64,000 bases of DNA, taken from the NCBI GenBank assembly GCA_020726505.1, contig JAHLEZ010000002.1, positions 620,001 through 684,000 of the forward strand, in the 5' to 3' direction. The DNA is from Leptodontidium sp. MPI-SDFR-AT-0119 (taxonomy: Eukaryota > Ascomycota > Leotiomycetes > Helotiales > Leptodontidiaceae). Within the stretch, counting starts at the first letter, position 1. Each line of letters starts with the position of its first letter. Shown one piece after another: positions 44,415-55,959 of this stretch. The notes beneath the pieces are model-generated. The model saw only the letters and a program-made list of their open reading frames with translations. It did no database searches and was not told the origin of the DNA. The translations under genes and the position numbers were made by a program.

Positions 44415-46346
44415 TCAAAGCGAATTCGACCGCCAAGTCACAGTCTTCCCTAACCATCCATGTAAATTTCCTCCCAAGGTAGACCTCGCATCACCTGTAA
44501 TCGGGCACTCATCCTCGTCGCTATAATCGAGATTCTCAATCCACTCATGCTTCCTGATATCCCTCTCCGCAAGTGGAAAGCCGTCTTCATCCCTCAACCA
44601 GGTGAAGATATACCTCGTCACCATCTCCGAACACTCATCATCCTCATAATCGAGATTCTTGTAAGTGACAGCCACTTCACTATTTCCTGATTGTCCGTTC
44701 TTTGCCCGCAAAGGGATTCTGCAAAGAAAAGGTGTAGCTGTCTCCAGGTACATAGGATCCTGACATCGCCATTTTAAACTCTCAAACTCCAAGCCATGCC
44801 ATATCTCACACTTCGCATGTTGACGGACCTCAATATTCGTATCTCCTAAAGCCGACCATCCAAACGGAGCGAATGGGAAGAGAGGTGTAACTGTATAGCT
44901 TTGCTTATGAGACAAATACAACAATCGACATTCATCTGCTCGTGAAATCCTTTCTACCCCAGGCTCAGACTCATACCCAGACCCTAGACATGGTCTGGAA
45001 ACTGGCTCTTGTACGAAAGAAACGAGCGTCCCCGTCCACGCCGCGGCATTGAGGTCGATTTTCCACCAACCTTGCCACACCTCTCGTAACGCCCGTTTCT
45101 GTGCTCCAGTCATGAAAGCTCCAAGCCAGAGAAAAGCTAAGCTTGGATCGCGTTTTACCAACACGCGGAGCAGGGTGTGTTGGCTCTCGTCTTGGAGGGT
45201 ACCCGAGTCGAGGAACTCGAATGTACCTTGTAGCCAAGCGCCACAGATGTTACTTTCTACACCGGGTTCGAAGAATATGCTGTTCAAGAGGGACTTGATG
45301 CCAATGGTGTTGCAGCTTAGAGTGAGGAGACTGTCTACATGCTGGGGATTTCTGCTCCATGCTGGTGGTTTGGTGATAGTGGTCAGATTGGGATTCGGCC
45401 GTCCATTTTGGGGAGTTCGTGGAATGGGGAGCAGGACTCTTCTGTTCTCAAACCCAGCTACAGGGAGGAATAGTGTTGCAGCTAACGCAGCTTCGCTCTG
45501 TTTGGCTACATTGTGATAGTCGATATAGCTAGAGAGGTAGCTCAAGGCCGTGGTGAACGATGCCGGAGAGCAGTGAGTTGGAGGAGGAGGAGAAGAAGAA
45601 GAAGTAGAGCTGCGTGAGAGAATGAATGGTTGTTCGGATATTACTTTAGTATGCCATGGCGAGTGAAGGAGATAGCCATTGTTTGTGGAGATAGTTGCAG
45701 TCCAACCCCCCTCTGGAGCCAGGACAGCTGCCCACCATCGAGCGGCGCCATCATCAACATCACCCAGACCCACGATCGCCTCCCCAGCTGATGTTTCATC
45801 GTTTCTCCATTGCGCTTGGGAAGTGCTGTATTCAATATCATTGACTCCAGGAATGATCTCTGCCCATCTGGCAGAAAGGATATATGTCCAGGCAAGGATG
45901 AGAATAGCAATGTGATCCCCCTCCCCCTCGCACTTCCCCTCTCTCAAGCACCTCAGGAATTCGCAACCAGAAAACCCATTTTGAGTCTCCGAAAGTTCGA
46001 GAATCACAGGACGGTCAGCCGCGATCTGGATGGAGAAATCCTTCTCAAAGGACGGGAGATCTAGACCATGATCGCAAGGCGACTGCTCAGTGGCTGTGGT
46101 CGTGGTCCCCCATGTTGTTTTCCCTCTTGCAAGAATAGTGTTTGAGAATGATCTATTCAGGTGAAGATTTGGCGGGAAGGGAGGATAGGAGAGAAGTGGA
46201 TTCTCGGCTTGGGCTAGAGTGTTCCAGGGAGAAAGAGAGACATCGGTTTCTGCAAGAGTAATCTCGTATAGACTGTACCAAGTGAGGAAACCTCTCTCGT
46301 ACATAGCTTTGAATGCCTGCTTGGTTGGACGGATTGCATCTTCCAT
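44415..46346 (-). CDS. Fungal-specific hypothetical protein, 643 aa
   Basis: This is a single open frame with strongly protein-like composition and many Trp. It opens MEDAIRPTKQAFKAMYERGF, with LTWYSLYEITLAETDVSLSPW and NPLLSYPPFPPNLH following. Later blocks include ILILAWTYILSARWAEIIPG, LLTLSCNTIGIKSLLNSIFF, LWLGAFMTGAQKRALREVW and an acidic C-terminal part (WIENLDYSDEDECPITGD). I believe this opening is shared by a family of large uncharacterised Pezizomycotina proteins, but no catalytic or binding motif is visible and no function can be given. There is no signal peptide or clear membrane helix, so it is probably cytosolic. Confidence 0.85.
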   Translation of the reverse strand: MEDAIRPTKQAFKAMYERGFLTWYSLYEITLAETDVSLSPWNTLAQAENPLLSYPPFPPNLHLNRSFSNTILARGKTTWGTTTTATEQSPCDHGLDLPSFEKDFSIQIAADRPVILELSETQNGFSGCEFLRCLREGKCEGEGDHIAILILAWTYILSARWAEIIPGVNDIEYSTSQAQWRNDETSAGEAIVGLGDVDDGAARWWAAVLAPEGGWTATISTNNGYLLHSPWHTKVISEQPFILSRSSTSSSSPPPPTHCSPASFTTALSYLSSYIDYHNVAKQSEAALAATLFLPVAGFENRRVLLPIPRTPQNGRPNPNLTTITKPPAWSRNPQHVDSLLTLSCNTIGIKSLLNSIFFEPGVESNICGAWLQGTFEFLDSGTLQDESQHTLLRVLVKRDPSLAFLWLGAFMTGAQKRALREVWQGWWKIDLNAAAWTGTLVSFVQEPVSRPCLGSGYESEPGVERISRADECRLLYLSHKQSYTVTPLFPFAPFGWSALGDTNIEVRQHAKCEIWHGLEFESLKWRCQDPMYLETATPFLCRIPLRAKNGQSGNSEVAVTYKNLDYEDDECSEMVTRYIFTWLRDEDGFPLAERDIRKHEWIENLDYSDEDECPITGDARSTLGGNLHGWLGKTVTWRSNSL

Positions 46347-47038
46347 GATTGTAGGAGTGTAGCTGGGAATTCAAAGGTGAGGGTCGTGCCCGTTATTGTG
46401 TTAGAGGGAAGTTAATTGATGTGTTGGGGTATTTTTTGTAAGGTATTGAGATGGATCGACGGCTCGTACTGCAAGCAATACTGCAGGCAAACAGCAAGAC
46501 GCTGTTATATTAGACTAGCGCTGCATGTTTTACATCTAAAAATAAACAGAATTCATGCATACGCACGTTTGTTTTCCACATCAGAATTCAAGAATATGCT
46601 GTGGATGCGGGAGAGGCTGTAATATTTTAGAAGCGGAGGTAAAATAAAAAACGAAATAATAAACAATGAGGTCACGGAAAGACAAATATTGTTCAAGATC
46701 ATTTATGCACTTTATTCCATTCCATTCCATGCTGGCCACAGCCAAGAATGTATGCAAGTATGCACCTTCTACCTTCCAGCTCGAAAAGACCGCTCGAATA
46801 AAGACATACAAATCGGATCGCCGTCTTGAGAACGGCAGCCAGTTCCTTTTTCGCATCTCGTTCTTTCAGTTCCCGCAAAGAAGACCCCAGCCCAAGAACG
46901 CCAGCCATGCAGAGGGAGAGAGATCAGACAGACAGTCAGTCCTATCTTTCCCACATTTATCCCATCCATCCATCATCCCCAACACTCGCAACCCCTGGCT
47001 CATGTATCAAAATCGCATTGAGGCTTGTGGAGAGCAGC
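46347..47038. other. Promoter of the 643-aa gene and eIF3e 3' region
   Basis: No gene is seen. Frames on both strands here are shadows without recognisable content. Confidence 0.5.
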
Positions 47039-48412
47039 TCACTTGGCAACAGCAGCACTCAGGACCTGTGTTCTGAAGAAACCTCCCTTCGTCCGCTCGA
47101 TGACTTGTTGATACACGCTGCTAGGTGGGTGGTTCATGACGACTGTGCCCTCCTTGTAATCGATCTTGGCATCAACCCTCGTGTCTCTGATCAAGTTGAC
47201 GATCCACTTCTCACCCTCATCCTGATTCAAGCCTAATCTCGCACTCAGATCCTTGATGTCGATTCTCTGGTGGATCTTGCAGTAGCTCTCGGAGATCAGA
47301 TGTCTGGCAGCGTCGACGAAGGTATTTGCGGCAGAAACAAGGAAGAAGTCTGAACGGAGAACCTCCTCGGCTTCAGAGAGCTTCTTTTGGGCCTCCTCGA
47401 AATCGAAATCGATATAAAGCGCCTTGATGAAGTCGGTGACGGGGTCTTGGTACTCGTAGTTCTCCTGCTTCACGATACGGATGATATCCTTGAGCTGCTT
47501 CTGGTATTGGCCGGTATTACGTGTGCGGTTACGGTTGGTGATGACAGCCGCTGTGAGGTATCTGAGGATCCAAGGGCAGGCGGTTTGGATGGTGTTGATG
47601 AATGGCGGGGAGAAGAAGAGCTCGCAGATGATATCGCGACCAGCATCGTAGTTGAAGAACGGAAAGAGTGCCCAGTGAATGAGAAATGTTCGGTGGACGA
47701 GTTGGGCGTATGGGTTGCTGAAGAGCTTGGTATCGATCGATTCCTTGACCTTCGTTATCTCCTCCATAGCAGACTCCCAGTTCGTGGTCAGGATCTCGGA
47801 GGCGAGCTTTCCCCACGTAGCGGAGGCAACCTTGTCGTTGTCGGTAGAGAGAATTCGGAATTGGTAGAGGAGTTCGGCGGCTGCTGAGTAGTTTCCGCAG
47901 CTGTATTGGAAGTTGCCAAAATCGTACAGAACATTGATCATTTCGAGGGTAACCTGGTCATCATCGTTAGTAAATAGTCTCCACGTACTTATGCGTATTC
48001 CACTTACATCGTGATCCTTCTTCAAGAACTCCAAGTTAGCAACCTTGTCACTTCTCAGTCCAGTAACAACGTCCTCTCTGCTGAGCAGATCCGTGATCTT
48101 CTCACTCTCTTCCGAGTATTTGTCCAAGCGATCCAGAACCTCCTGTCTCTTGGTCGCAAACTCCTTGGGGGGTTCATCCAGACCCTCCAACTCGCAATAC
48201 AACGACGCGACATAGTCGGTCATGTTCGTCTTCTTTAGTAGCTCATATTTCGTCTTGGTGACCTCCTCGCTGGGCTCCTCCTCATCTTGACCTTCCAGGA
48301 ATTGCAGCAGGGGAAAGATCAAGTGGCGGTCCAGGTGGACGACGAGTTTGGGCAGCAGATCGTACTCCTTTGCGATCTCCTCGGGAGTCTTTGCGGGCGC
48401 GTTCTCTGCCAT
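47039..48412 (-). CDS. eIF3e: Translation initiation factor eIF3 subunit e (INT6), about 439 aa
   Basis: The frame is open for 457 codons, but 47954-48007 is an in-frame 54-nt intron (gtaagt, tactaac branch, accag). Removing it gives [20 protein letters not shown], the usual eIF3e reading, and about 439 residues. The N-terminal domain begins [20 protein letters not shown]. The helical repeat includes [22 protein letters not shown]-terminal PCI domain ends near [20 protein letters not shown]. It is a scaffold subunit of the eIF3 complex on the 40S ribosome. If the intron were retained, 18 extra residues would be added without a stop. Confidence 0.95.
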   Translation of the reverse strand: MAENAPAKTPEEIAKEYDLLPKLVVHLDRHLIFPLLQFLEGQDEEEPSEEVTKTKYELLKKTNMTDYVASLYCELEGLDEPPKEFATKRQEVLDRLDKYSEESEKITDLLSREDVVTGLRSDKVANLEFLKKDHDVSGIRISTWRLFTNDDDQVTLEMINVLYDFGNFQYSCGNYSAAAELLYQFRILSTDNDKVASATWGKLASEILTTNWESAMEEITKVKESIDTKLFSNPYAQLVHRTFLIHWALFPFFNYDAGRDIICELFFSPPFINTIQTACPWILRYLTAAVITNRNRTRNTGQYQKQLKDIIRIVKQENYEYQDPVTDFIKALYIDFDFEEAQKKLSEAEEVLRSDFFLVSAANTFVDAARHLISESYCKIHQRIDIKDLSARLGLNQDEGEKWIVNLIRDTRVDAKIDYKEGTVVMNHPPSSVYQQVIERTKGGFFRTQVLSAAVAK

Positions 48413-49212
48413 GATTGCGACTGATTTGGAGGTCGAGAGAGGAAGTCGTCGTCGTCTTGGTGGGGTCGCTCGCTCGCTGAATATCAGTTTGTGCGGAACG
48501 CCAAAAATTTAGACACTAACGAGGTTTGGGACTAGCTTCGTGTGAGGAAGGCGAGGTAGGCAGAACGAATGCTCGAATCGAAGGTCTCGTCGATGATGGT
48601 TTTGCTATCGGGTTAAATAACTCGTCCATAATATCTTCCGAGAACTTTTTTTTTGTCTCTTGTTCATTTTTCCTTTGCAGCGTTTACAAGCCGCTTGAAG
48701 GATGTTGCGAGATGCTTTGTGGGGGTAAGTGGTACTGCCTTGGACACCTACCTACGTATCTCGAAAGGATCCATGATTTGCAGTACGGAGAAAGGAATTT
48801 AAACCTCTCTCTAAATCTATACCTTTCTCAAAATACAATTCCTATGAAAACCTTAAACCCAAGAATGTTTGGGGAGCTTATGAATCTTGGTATTATGATG
48901 TTCAAGGAGGCCTGGTCGTTAGAATACAAACTCACGCAGCAGTAAAACTCTTTAAGGATACTGACTCAAGATACATCATACCTTAATATAATTTCCCTCC
49001 AAATTTATTCTCTCTTTTTTCTTCTTCTTCCAAAATCCACCTGAACATGTATCAACAACAGCACATGTTATGTTTACTTGACATCCAGTCCACTAGTCCC
49101 GAACACTACTAGCGCCTATTTCGACTGATTCGAGATCTCGCGACAACTTCAAGTTTACTTCCCGGCCAGGGTGCTTCCACTCAGAACCTCACATTACAAC
49201 ACAACACCCAAA
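48413..49212. other. Divergent promoter of eIF3e and IMG2
   Basis: These 800 bases separate head-to-head genes. There are C/A-rich leaders on the IMG2 side and pyrimidine tracts near 48650 and 49010. No further gene is supported. Confidence 0.5.
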
Positions 49213-49850
49213 ATGGCCTCCCAACTCCCCCTCCAATTCCTCCGCCCAATGTCCCTCCCCCGCGCAGCAACACTACACAAATACCTCGGTGTCACACCCT
49301 CACTCACGGTCTCGCAACTCCGAAATTCCTCAACCTCAACATCCAGCTCTCCCACCACCTCTACCCTCTCTCCCTCTTCCACCGCAGCTCCTACATCAAC
49401 ACCCACTCCCACACCCGCCTCCCCAGCCAGCCCCCTAAAACCGTACCTCCTCCTGCGCACGCCCTCGAACAAGCTCCCCATCTACCACCTCTCCAAGCGC
49501 GGCGGCAACAAGAAACTCACGCGCGTCCGCAAGATAGAGGGGGATGTGAACATGCTACGGCAGGACCTGCAGAAGGAGCTTGGGATGGGGGAGAAGGATG
49601 TTGTGGTTAACCAGTTGACGAGGCAGGTTATTGTTAAGGTACGTTTACTTTTTCTTTCTTGTTTATTATTTTGGAAGGCCGATTTTTAGGTGGCAGGATG
49701 GAGAAGATGGGCAGAAGAAGGGAGGGAAAGCTTTAGGGACTGGGATTGGGACTGGGGTGAGGTAATGTCGAATATGTGCTAATTCGATTCGTGATGTAGG
49801 GACACATGAAACCTCAAATCGAGAAATTCTTCCTCGGTCTTCAACAATAG
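49213..49850 (+). CDS. IMG2: Mitochondrial large ribosomal subunit protein IMG2/mL49, 158 aa
   Basis: Exons are 49213-49638 and 49800-49850 (gtacgt...gtag). The protein starts MASQLPLQFLRPMSLPRAAT, an Arg-containing presequence, followed by a Ser/Thr/Pro-rich linker. The conserved domain is LPIYHLSKRGGNKKLTRVRK, KIEGDVNMLRQDLQKELG, VNQLTRQVIVKGHMKPQIEK, the Img2 family pattern including the short last exon. It is a structural protein of the mitoribosome. The linker (about residues 40-78) is longer and simpler than the core. Confidence 0.93.
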
Positions 49851-50470
49851 ACCTTATCCCAAGGAGAGCTGTCAGAGGGGAAGGGAATGAAAGAGATGTA
49901 TATCACCAGGAGCAAAAAGGGCATGGCTACCGATTCAAGCTATAGAACTACAGGACAGTACGAGAGGTGGATAGGAGGAAAGGCAGATGTCATTAGGAGG
50001 AAAGCTCATGTGCACATACATGTATTATAGAAAGCATAGAAAGCATGGCAATGTACGATTCGGATTCGAAGTCAGGTTATTTTCGCTTCGCAAGCCAGCA
50101 AAGCAATTTTCACTATCATTGTCTCTCTTGCGTTCATAGACAAAGCTATATGTACAACACTTTCATTTCTCCCTTTCTTTCGTTCTCTCAGCCGAGAGAG
50201 AGAGTCCCCAACCCGTACAACTTTACAATGAGCAACCCCGAACAACCCAACCATCAAGTATGAAAATCCAACCAAAGGAAGAGTAAAAGAAAAAGACAAT
50301 AATCAATCGTTAGCCAATGAAGCCATGCTGAATGAACAGTTTCACTATCGTAACGCCGACTCCACACGCTGCTAAAGAGGTCATTGATGGATGCGTCTAT
50401 GGAAAATGTGGTACAAGGTGTGAGAGGTAATAATGGAAACATGTTTGTTCTGGCTGATCTGTTATGTCTT
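49851..50470. other. Convergent 3' regions of IMG2 and SWI1
   Basis: No gene, RNA or notable repeat was recognised in these 620 bases. Confidence 0.5.
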
Positions 50471-53400
50471 TTATGTGCCTAGCCCCGCGTATGCACACAA
50501 TTGTTTCAGAACTCCTTGAAGTCGAGGTTGCACGATCCTCATTGCCCCTAGTAAGCTCTCCTTCGATGGCAAACCGTGCAGGGGTATATTAGAAGTTGAG
50601 TCTTCCGGGTCTTTAGATTTCTCTGCCAAGTGTCGGAGGACTGCGATGCCACCAATTGTGACATGGAGTAAAGCTTCGTCATCGACACCTTTGGGAATTG
50701 CTGGTGCTCGTGAATGTTGAGGCTGGGGGGTTGCCTCGAGACATAACAACACGACCAAACGACAGAGTTTCTGAGCGAAGCCATCATCCGATGTCAGCCA
50801 GGATCTTGCAATCCCAGCTTCGTACCCAGGTGCCAAGTTTGTCAAAATCTCCGCAGCAAGCATTCCTTGCATCAGTGAAGGCTTTCGGGCCTCAACTATT
50901 GATAGCAACGCCCCTCGTTTTGAGTCTGGCTTTTCGTCTGGTATCGTCGAGATTGCGAGACCGAAAGTACGGGTGAGAAGATCGAATGGAGGAAAAGAGG
51001 CAACATCTGAAGCGAAGATTGTCTTGTAGTGTGTCCGATTCGGCTCGTCTCTGGCCAACAATTTCGCAAGAGTGTCAACGGCACACGGAAGGTATTTATG
51101 AATGGCGGGATCGTATGGTGAAAAAGAAACGGTATCGGAGTTCATGGTGTTGGGTGGAGGACAAGGCGCGAAGGCAAGCAGAAAGTGAATCATGCATAGT
51201 GCTTGCTCCCGCCCAGGCAGCTCAATCGACTGGGCCAGATTCGATAGGAAAGTGACGACATCCTTCATGAAGTCCAGGGTGTTCTGATTCGTTCTTAGAA
51301 GCATATTCCGAGTCCCGAGATATCTAATGACAACACACAGAAACTTGATGACAAGTTCGTCGGCTAGTGACGCGTGATTGATTTCCTCGAAAGAAAGATT
51401 TCGCAAGATTGTTGTCAAGCATATCAGCCTTTCCACAGCTCGATCCAACTCGTACTCAGGTGAGCCAAAGGCTGGGATTTCTCTGAGGCTCTGATGGTCG
51501 AACCGGCACCCACGGGCCACATCTTCATAAGAGCTGATAAGCATAACATCGGAGACTTCTGCTGCATTCTCTGCTAGCAGTTCGACTTGAACTTCAGCGC
51601 AGTCAACTATTGTCTCCACAAGATCTTCGCATTGGCGCACATCCAGTCGTACCGCGGATGACATCGTCAGCACAGTCAGAGTGTCCAGAGCCATTCGTAC
51701 TTCAGCGTTAATCCCAGATTGGAGGCTCATAGTCAGGGCATGAATGTCGATCGTTCCCATTTCCCCCACAGGAGGTATGTCGGGCCGGTACATGATTAAC
51801 TTGTCACCGATTGATTTGAGTGATTCGAGTTCAGTTCCACCCCAATTGTCCAGGACCCGTACTTTGGGTACCATCCTCTCGGGAAGATCGTGTATGTATT
51901 TAGCCGTGGCTTCGTCAACACTGACCACAAGTTGTGGCGACGGTATAGTTCCCCTAATTTTACTTGCAGATATTGGAGATGGTATCGGGAAAGCTGATCC
52001 ATTTTGCAGCGGTGTTGCATCGACGCTCCGGGAGAGACTGTTTCTCGAGTGACTTTGCTGAGACATAGCCATCGGATGGGGCCCTTGAGCTTGTTGTGGG
52101 GTCGAAAACCCATTTACAGACGGTTGTTGAGCGTGATGTATTGGGGTCATTTGCTTTACGGGAGTTGTATGAGGATTTTGCTGTTGGAGGTGATGTTGTT
52201 GACCCATGAGCTGCTGTTGCTGAAGGAAGCTTTGCGATTGCTGCATGACCTGAGGGTTCATCGGCGGCTTCGTTGGAGACATCTGAGGCCCTCCAACCAT
52301 ATTGGGATTTTGTTGCATCATAGCCGCTCTCTGTCGTTGTTGATTGAGCTGCCATGCCTCTTCAAACAAGAGCAGATTCCGTTCATAATGCGCTTTCAAT
52401 TGCCCAGGTGCCGCCTGGTTTTGCAATGGGTGGAACTGCATTGCTTGGGCAACTTGATTCCAGCCATTTTGCTGTGTAACTTTCTTGTATCCACCAAACT
52501 TCACAACAGCCATGTATAATGTCATCAGTGAAACTTGACGGTCGCCCACAATCGGATTCATATCAAGAGGAAGATTCTTCTGCTGCATGAATGCGACCAG
52601 ACTTTTCATGAAGCTTTCGGGATTGGGACCACTACGAGAGGGAGCAGGAGGTTGTTGAGGGCGCATCCCAGCGAATTGACCATTCGGTACCTGCATAGGC
52701 CCCTTGGCCATTGGATTGGCCCCGGGCGGAAGATTGCCCTGCCGCGCCGCCATCATGTTTCTCTGCTGAATCTGCTGTTGCAATTGCATCTGCTGATACA
52801 TCATCTTTTGCTGCTCGAGAGCATTTGGGGGTCTTTGCTGTCCGGGTTGTGGCTGTTGTTGGCCTTGTTGATACATCTGAGGCTGTTGCATATGGGGTTG
52901 CTGCATCTGCGGTGTTGCCATGCCGCTCTGAGGAGGTGCTGATGTCCGCTGAGGTGGAGGTGTGAAGTTCTGAGCGAATCCTTGGGCGAAGCCAGGGTTT
53001 TGAGCATAGGGGTTGCCAGGCTGAGGCGTCTCAGTCCGTCCACCTTGTTCTGATTGTGATGGCGATGCTTGAGGAAATTGTTGCGCCGCCGGAGAGAAAG
53101 GGTGTGGAGAGGCGGTAGAGACTCGTTGCGGTACGCCGCCAGGACGTAGCTGGTTGGCCATTATGGGAGATGGGCTGGCATTCGTTGAACCATTCTGCAG
53201 ATGAGCATATGGGGGTTGCTGGGGCGCATGTTGTGGAGTACCGTTGTTTTGAGGAAATCCGGGATATGGAGCTTGTTGGGGAGTTTGGGATCGCGAGTTC
53301 GGTAGCATACCAGGCGCTTGACGCGGTGATGTCCCTAAGCTGTCTTCCCGAGGTCGTGGTCTCTTCGAGGGTACCACAGAGTTGGTCTGATATACGGGAT

Positions 53401-53614
53401 TGTTGAAGGCTGGCGAGCCGGAGCCATTGCGCATGGCGCCATTCTGCATCCTCTGTTGCAGTTGTTGATTCTGGAACTGGGAAGGATCGAAGGAGGAAGG
53501 GTTGTTCATTAAGGTCGAAGGGTCGAGCATGGCTCCATTGGCGTTGGGGTCAAGATGGTTAAAGCCAGCGCCATTGTGGTTTTGGACGGCGGCTTCGTTC
53601 ATCCAGGAGCTCAT
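50471..53614 (-). CDS. SWI1: SWI/SNF chromatin-remodelling subunit SWI1 (ARID protein), about 1047 aa
   Basis: This is one exon. The ATG at 53614 (MSSWMNEAAVQNHNGAGF) is used because the frame upstream has only a TTG. The N-terminal third is rich in Gln, Pro, Asn and Met (PQMQQPHMQQPQMYQQGQ). An ARID DNA-binding domain follows at about residues 328-420 (SFMKSLVAFMQQKNLPLDMN, LYMAVVKFGGYKKVTQQNGW). A second Gln-rich block comes next, then a helical armadillo-like C-terminal half (ILRNLSFEEINHASLADELV, ILTNLAPGYEAGIARSWL) typical of the Swi1/BAF250 C-terminus. It is a core subunit of SWI/SNF and guides remodelling at promoters. An acceptor-like ccgcag just upstream suggests a 5' UTR intron. Confidence 0.93.
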   Translation of the reverse strand: MSSWMNEAAVQNHNGAGFNHLDPNANGAMLDPSTLMNNPSSFDPSQFQNQQLQQRMQNGAMRNGSGSPAFNNPVYQTNSVVPSKRPRPREDSLGTSPRQAPGMLPNSRSQTPQQAPYPGFPQNNGTPQHAPQQPPYAHLQNGSTNASPSPIMANQLRPGGVPQRVSTASPHPFSPAAQQFPQASPSQSEQGGRTETPQPGNPYAQNPGFAQGFAQNFTPPPQRTSAPPQSGMATPQMQQPHMQQPQMYQQGQQQPQPGQQRPPNALEQQKMMYQQMQLQQQIQQRNMMAARQGNLPPGANPMAKGPMQVPNGQFAGMRPQQPPAPSRSGPNPESFMKSLVAFMQQKNLPLDMNPIVGDRQVSLMTLYMAVVKFGGYKKVTQQNGWNQVAQAMQFHPLQNQAAPGQLKAHYERNLLLFEEAWQLNQQRQRAAMMQQNPNMVGGPQMSPTKPPMNPQVMQQSQSFLQQQQLMGQQHHLQQQNPHTTPVKQMTPIHHAQQPSVNGFSTPQQAQGPHPMAMSQQSHSRNSLSRSVDATPLQNGSAFPIPSPISASKIRGTIPSPQLVVSVDEATAKYIHDLPERMVPKVRVLDNWGGTELESLKSIGDKLIMYRPDIPPVGEMGTIDIHALTMSLQSGINAEVRMALDTLTVLTMSSAVRLDVRQCEDLVETIVDCAEVQVELLAENAAEVSDVMLISSYEDVARGCRFDHQSLREIPAFGSPEYELDRAVERLICLTTILRNLSFEEINHASLADELVIKFLCVVIRYLGTRNMLLRTNQNTLDFMKDVVTFLSNLAQSIELPGREQALCMIHFLLAFAPCPPPNTMNSDTVSFSPYDPAIHKYLPCAVDTLAKLLARDEPNRTHYKTIFASDVASFPPFDLLTRTFGLAISTIPDEKPDSKRGALLSIVEARKPSLMQGMLAAEILTNLAPGYEAGIARSWLTSDDGFAQKLCRLVVLLCLEATPQPQHSRAPAIPKGVDDEALLHVTIGGIAVLRHLAEKSKDPEDSTSNIPLHGLPSKESLLGAMRIVQPRLQGVLKQLCAYAGLGT

Positions 53615-54183
53615 TTCTGTCGGCAGGTAGTGAGGCAACCCATCTGCGGGTAGAAGTCAGCGACACTGAATTGAATTGAAACTGGGCCTCCATAGATGGC
53701 CGCGACGGTCGAACTGAGATGACCAAGCGCGAGTCGAGGCTCTCGCGATGGAAGTCGCGACGCGGTCGATGGGGGTGCAAGGCAAAGGAGCAGGCCAATG
53801 CAAAGCATCAGCATCCGCAGACTCGACGACGATGAGCGCCCGCGACAGTGTCTACCAGGCGTCACGAGACATTGAACAGCCACGGAGAAAGGATGGGATA
53901 GGATGTGGAATGAGGTATTACCTAAGTTGTGCTGGCTGGCTGTTGATATTTCGATGGCAGAGGGTTCGCTCTTCTCGACCCGTAAATCTAAAGCGCGCGA
54001 GGCCGAATCGGGTAAGGTGGCAAGGACTGCTATAAATAAGGTGTTGACGATGGATCGCAAATTAAGGCCGTCAAGTCGCTGTACATCGCCAGTCAGTCAG
54101 TAATTGCTCGTGTGCCGTGTGCGCCATTTGATCTGCGCGTCAGAATTGATGGATTGCGCAACAGCGAGGGATAGTCGTCGTGG

Positions 54184-54213
54184 GGTGAGGTGAGGTGAGG
54201 TGAGGTGAGGTGG
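54184..54213 (+). repeat. (GGTGA)n microsatellite
   Basis: About six perfect 5-bp units lie in the SWI1 upstream region. Confidence 0.9.
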
Positions 54214-54635
54214 TGGTCGAGAATGACGATCACGTTATGGTCGCCTGACCAAGTGTCGCCAGATGCACGGGGCGGCGACAGGACAGGAGAGAGAGAGAAG
54301 AGGGAAGCAGAACGCGCACCAGGACGTACATACCTAAGTCGCAATTCGGGCTTGGAACAAGAGCCTCGAGGGAATCTGGCTCTCGCTGGTTACTGGCGAA
54401 TGGTGCCGAGACTGAGCCTGAGCCTGAGCCTGGATGCGTGTCGTGTCGTGTCGTCGGGGTAGAAGGATGGCTATGGGGCAAGCACTGGGAGCGCCGGCTG
54501 GTGGAGATCGCTATCTTTTTCCCCTCAAACGCGGTGACACTCAGTCATGCGGCGTTGGGTTGGTGCGCGGGGGAGGGATGGAGGGATGGGATGGGATGGA
54601 TGATCGAAGGGGTGACGAGGTCTGTCTGTCTGACT

Positions 54636-54662
54636 TGATCTGATCTGATCTGATCTGATCTC
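54636..54662 (+). repeat. (TGATC)n microsatellite
   Basis: Five full TGATC units and a partial one are present. Each unit contains GATC. Confidence 0.9.
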
Positions 54663-55924
54663 TTCTGGCTGGGTCTGATCGAGGCTACTGCTGTCAGGAC
54701 GTTGGTCGATTAGGCCGGAGAACGGGAATCTCCTGAGTTGGCAGTTTGGTGCAGTGCGGTGAGCGTAGGCAGGCAGGTGTGGAAGACAGCTGGAGGAACC
54801 GGTCGGAGGCTGGGAAGGCAGTCAGGAGGCAGTAGGCAGCCTTTAGGCGCAAGCCGAGAAGTAGGCCGAGGAATTAGATGTTATCCAGGGGCATCGGCAG
54901 GGAGGCGAACACTGAATAGGCGCAGAACGAACTGAATGAGGAGAGTGAGCAGGGAGGGGAGCTAAGGTTAGGTTGTGTTGGGTGGTAAAGTCCGAAAGGT
55001 AGGTCGTCGCGTTAATTGGGGACGTTTCCTGCGTGTGTGATGAAAAGCTTTTCCAATCCCTTCAAACTTGGTCCGGCTAGCCAGCGAATCACCAGTAAGC
55101 GGGCAGATCACATCCCTCCAGCCACCGATCCAGCTCCAGCTCCAGCTCCTGCTGCAATTTGAAGCCCCGAGACGAAGACGCTGTGCTGGGCTGCGGACAG
55201 TCTATCGCAAGCATCGTCCGATCGCTGTCCTGTGAATCTATCTTTCTATTAGTTTGTCCCACAGATGTGGTGGTCAGTATTGTATAGCAAAGTGGGAAGT
55301 CAGCCATTCAGCAGCAGCAGCAGCTTTGGGAATCCAATTCTGGATGCGGTGAGGCTGCAGGCTGCTTTAAGCCGGGGTTGATAGTGCTGAAGCCGGCTGT
55401 GATGGTCGAGAAATCCGGCGATGGGTGACACCTGGAGATGATGGTCGTAGAACAATTCAAGGGAGTCGTGATGATCTGGGAGAAGGAGCAGGAGCAGCAG
55501 CTATGCCAGATCAGGTGTGTTGGCGGTGATTGATGCTGCTATGCCGTCCTTTATTCGTCGTTTGAAAGGCTCCAACTCTCGGCTGCTACGGCGGCAGGCT
55601 GGGCTGGCTATCGATTCCGATAATATTGGGAACATCATTTGCGAGAATCCGTGAGCAGGACAGGACATGACATGACATGACAGAATGGGAAGAGAGAAAG
55701 GAACGAGAGGGAGGATGGGAGATTCGGCGGGGGGGGAGGGTCTTATGTGGAAATGCCGAGCGATCAATAGCAATAGTCGTCAGAACTGGACAGGATAGGA
55801 CAGACAGGAGGGCCAGTCTTTTTTTAATCACACACTTCTGGAGGCGTCACGACCAGCAGCAGTAGCAAGGTAAGGTAAGGTCAAGTAAGGTAAATTTACC
55901 TAGGAGAAGCAACAGCCAGGGCTG

Positions 55925-55959
55925 GCAGAGGCAGAGGCAGAGGCAGAGGCAGAGGCAGA
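55925..55959 (+). repeat. (GCAGAG)n microsatellite
   Basis: Nearly six perfect 6-bp units are present. (GGTAA)-like and (CATGA)-like runs lie nearby at about 55866-55895 and 55665-55682. Confidence 0.9.
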
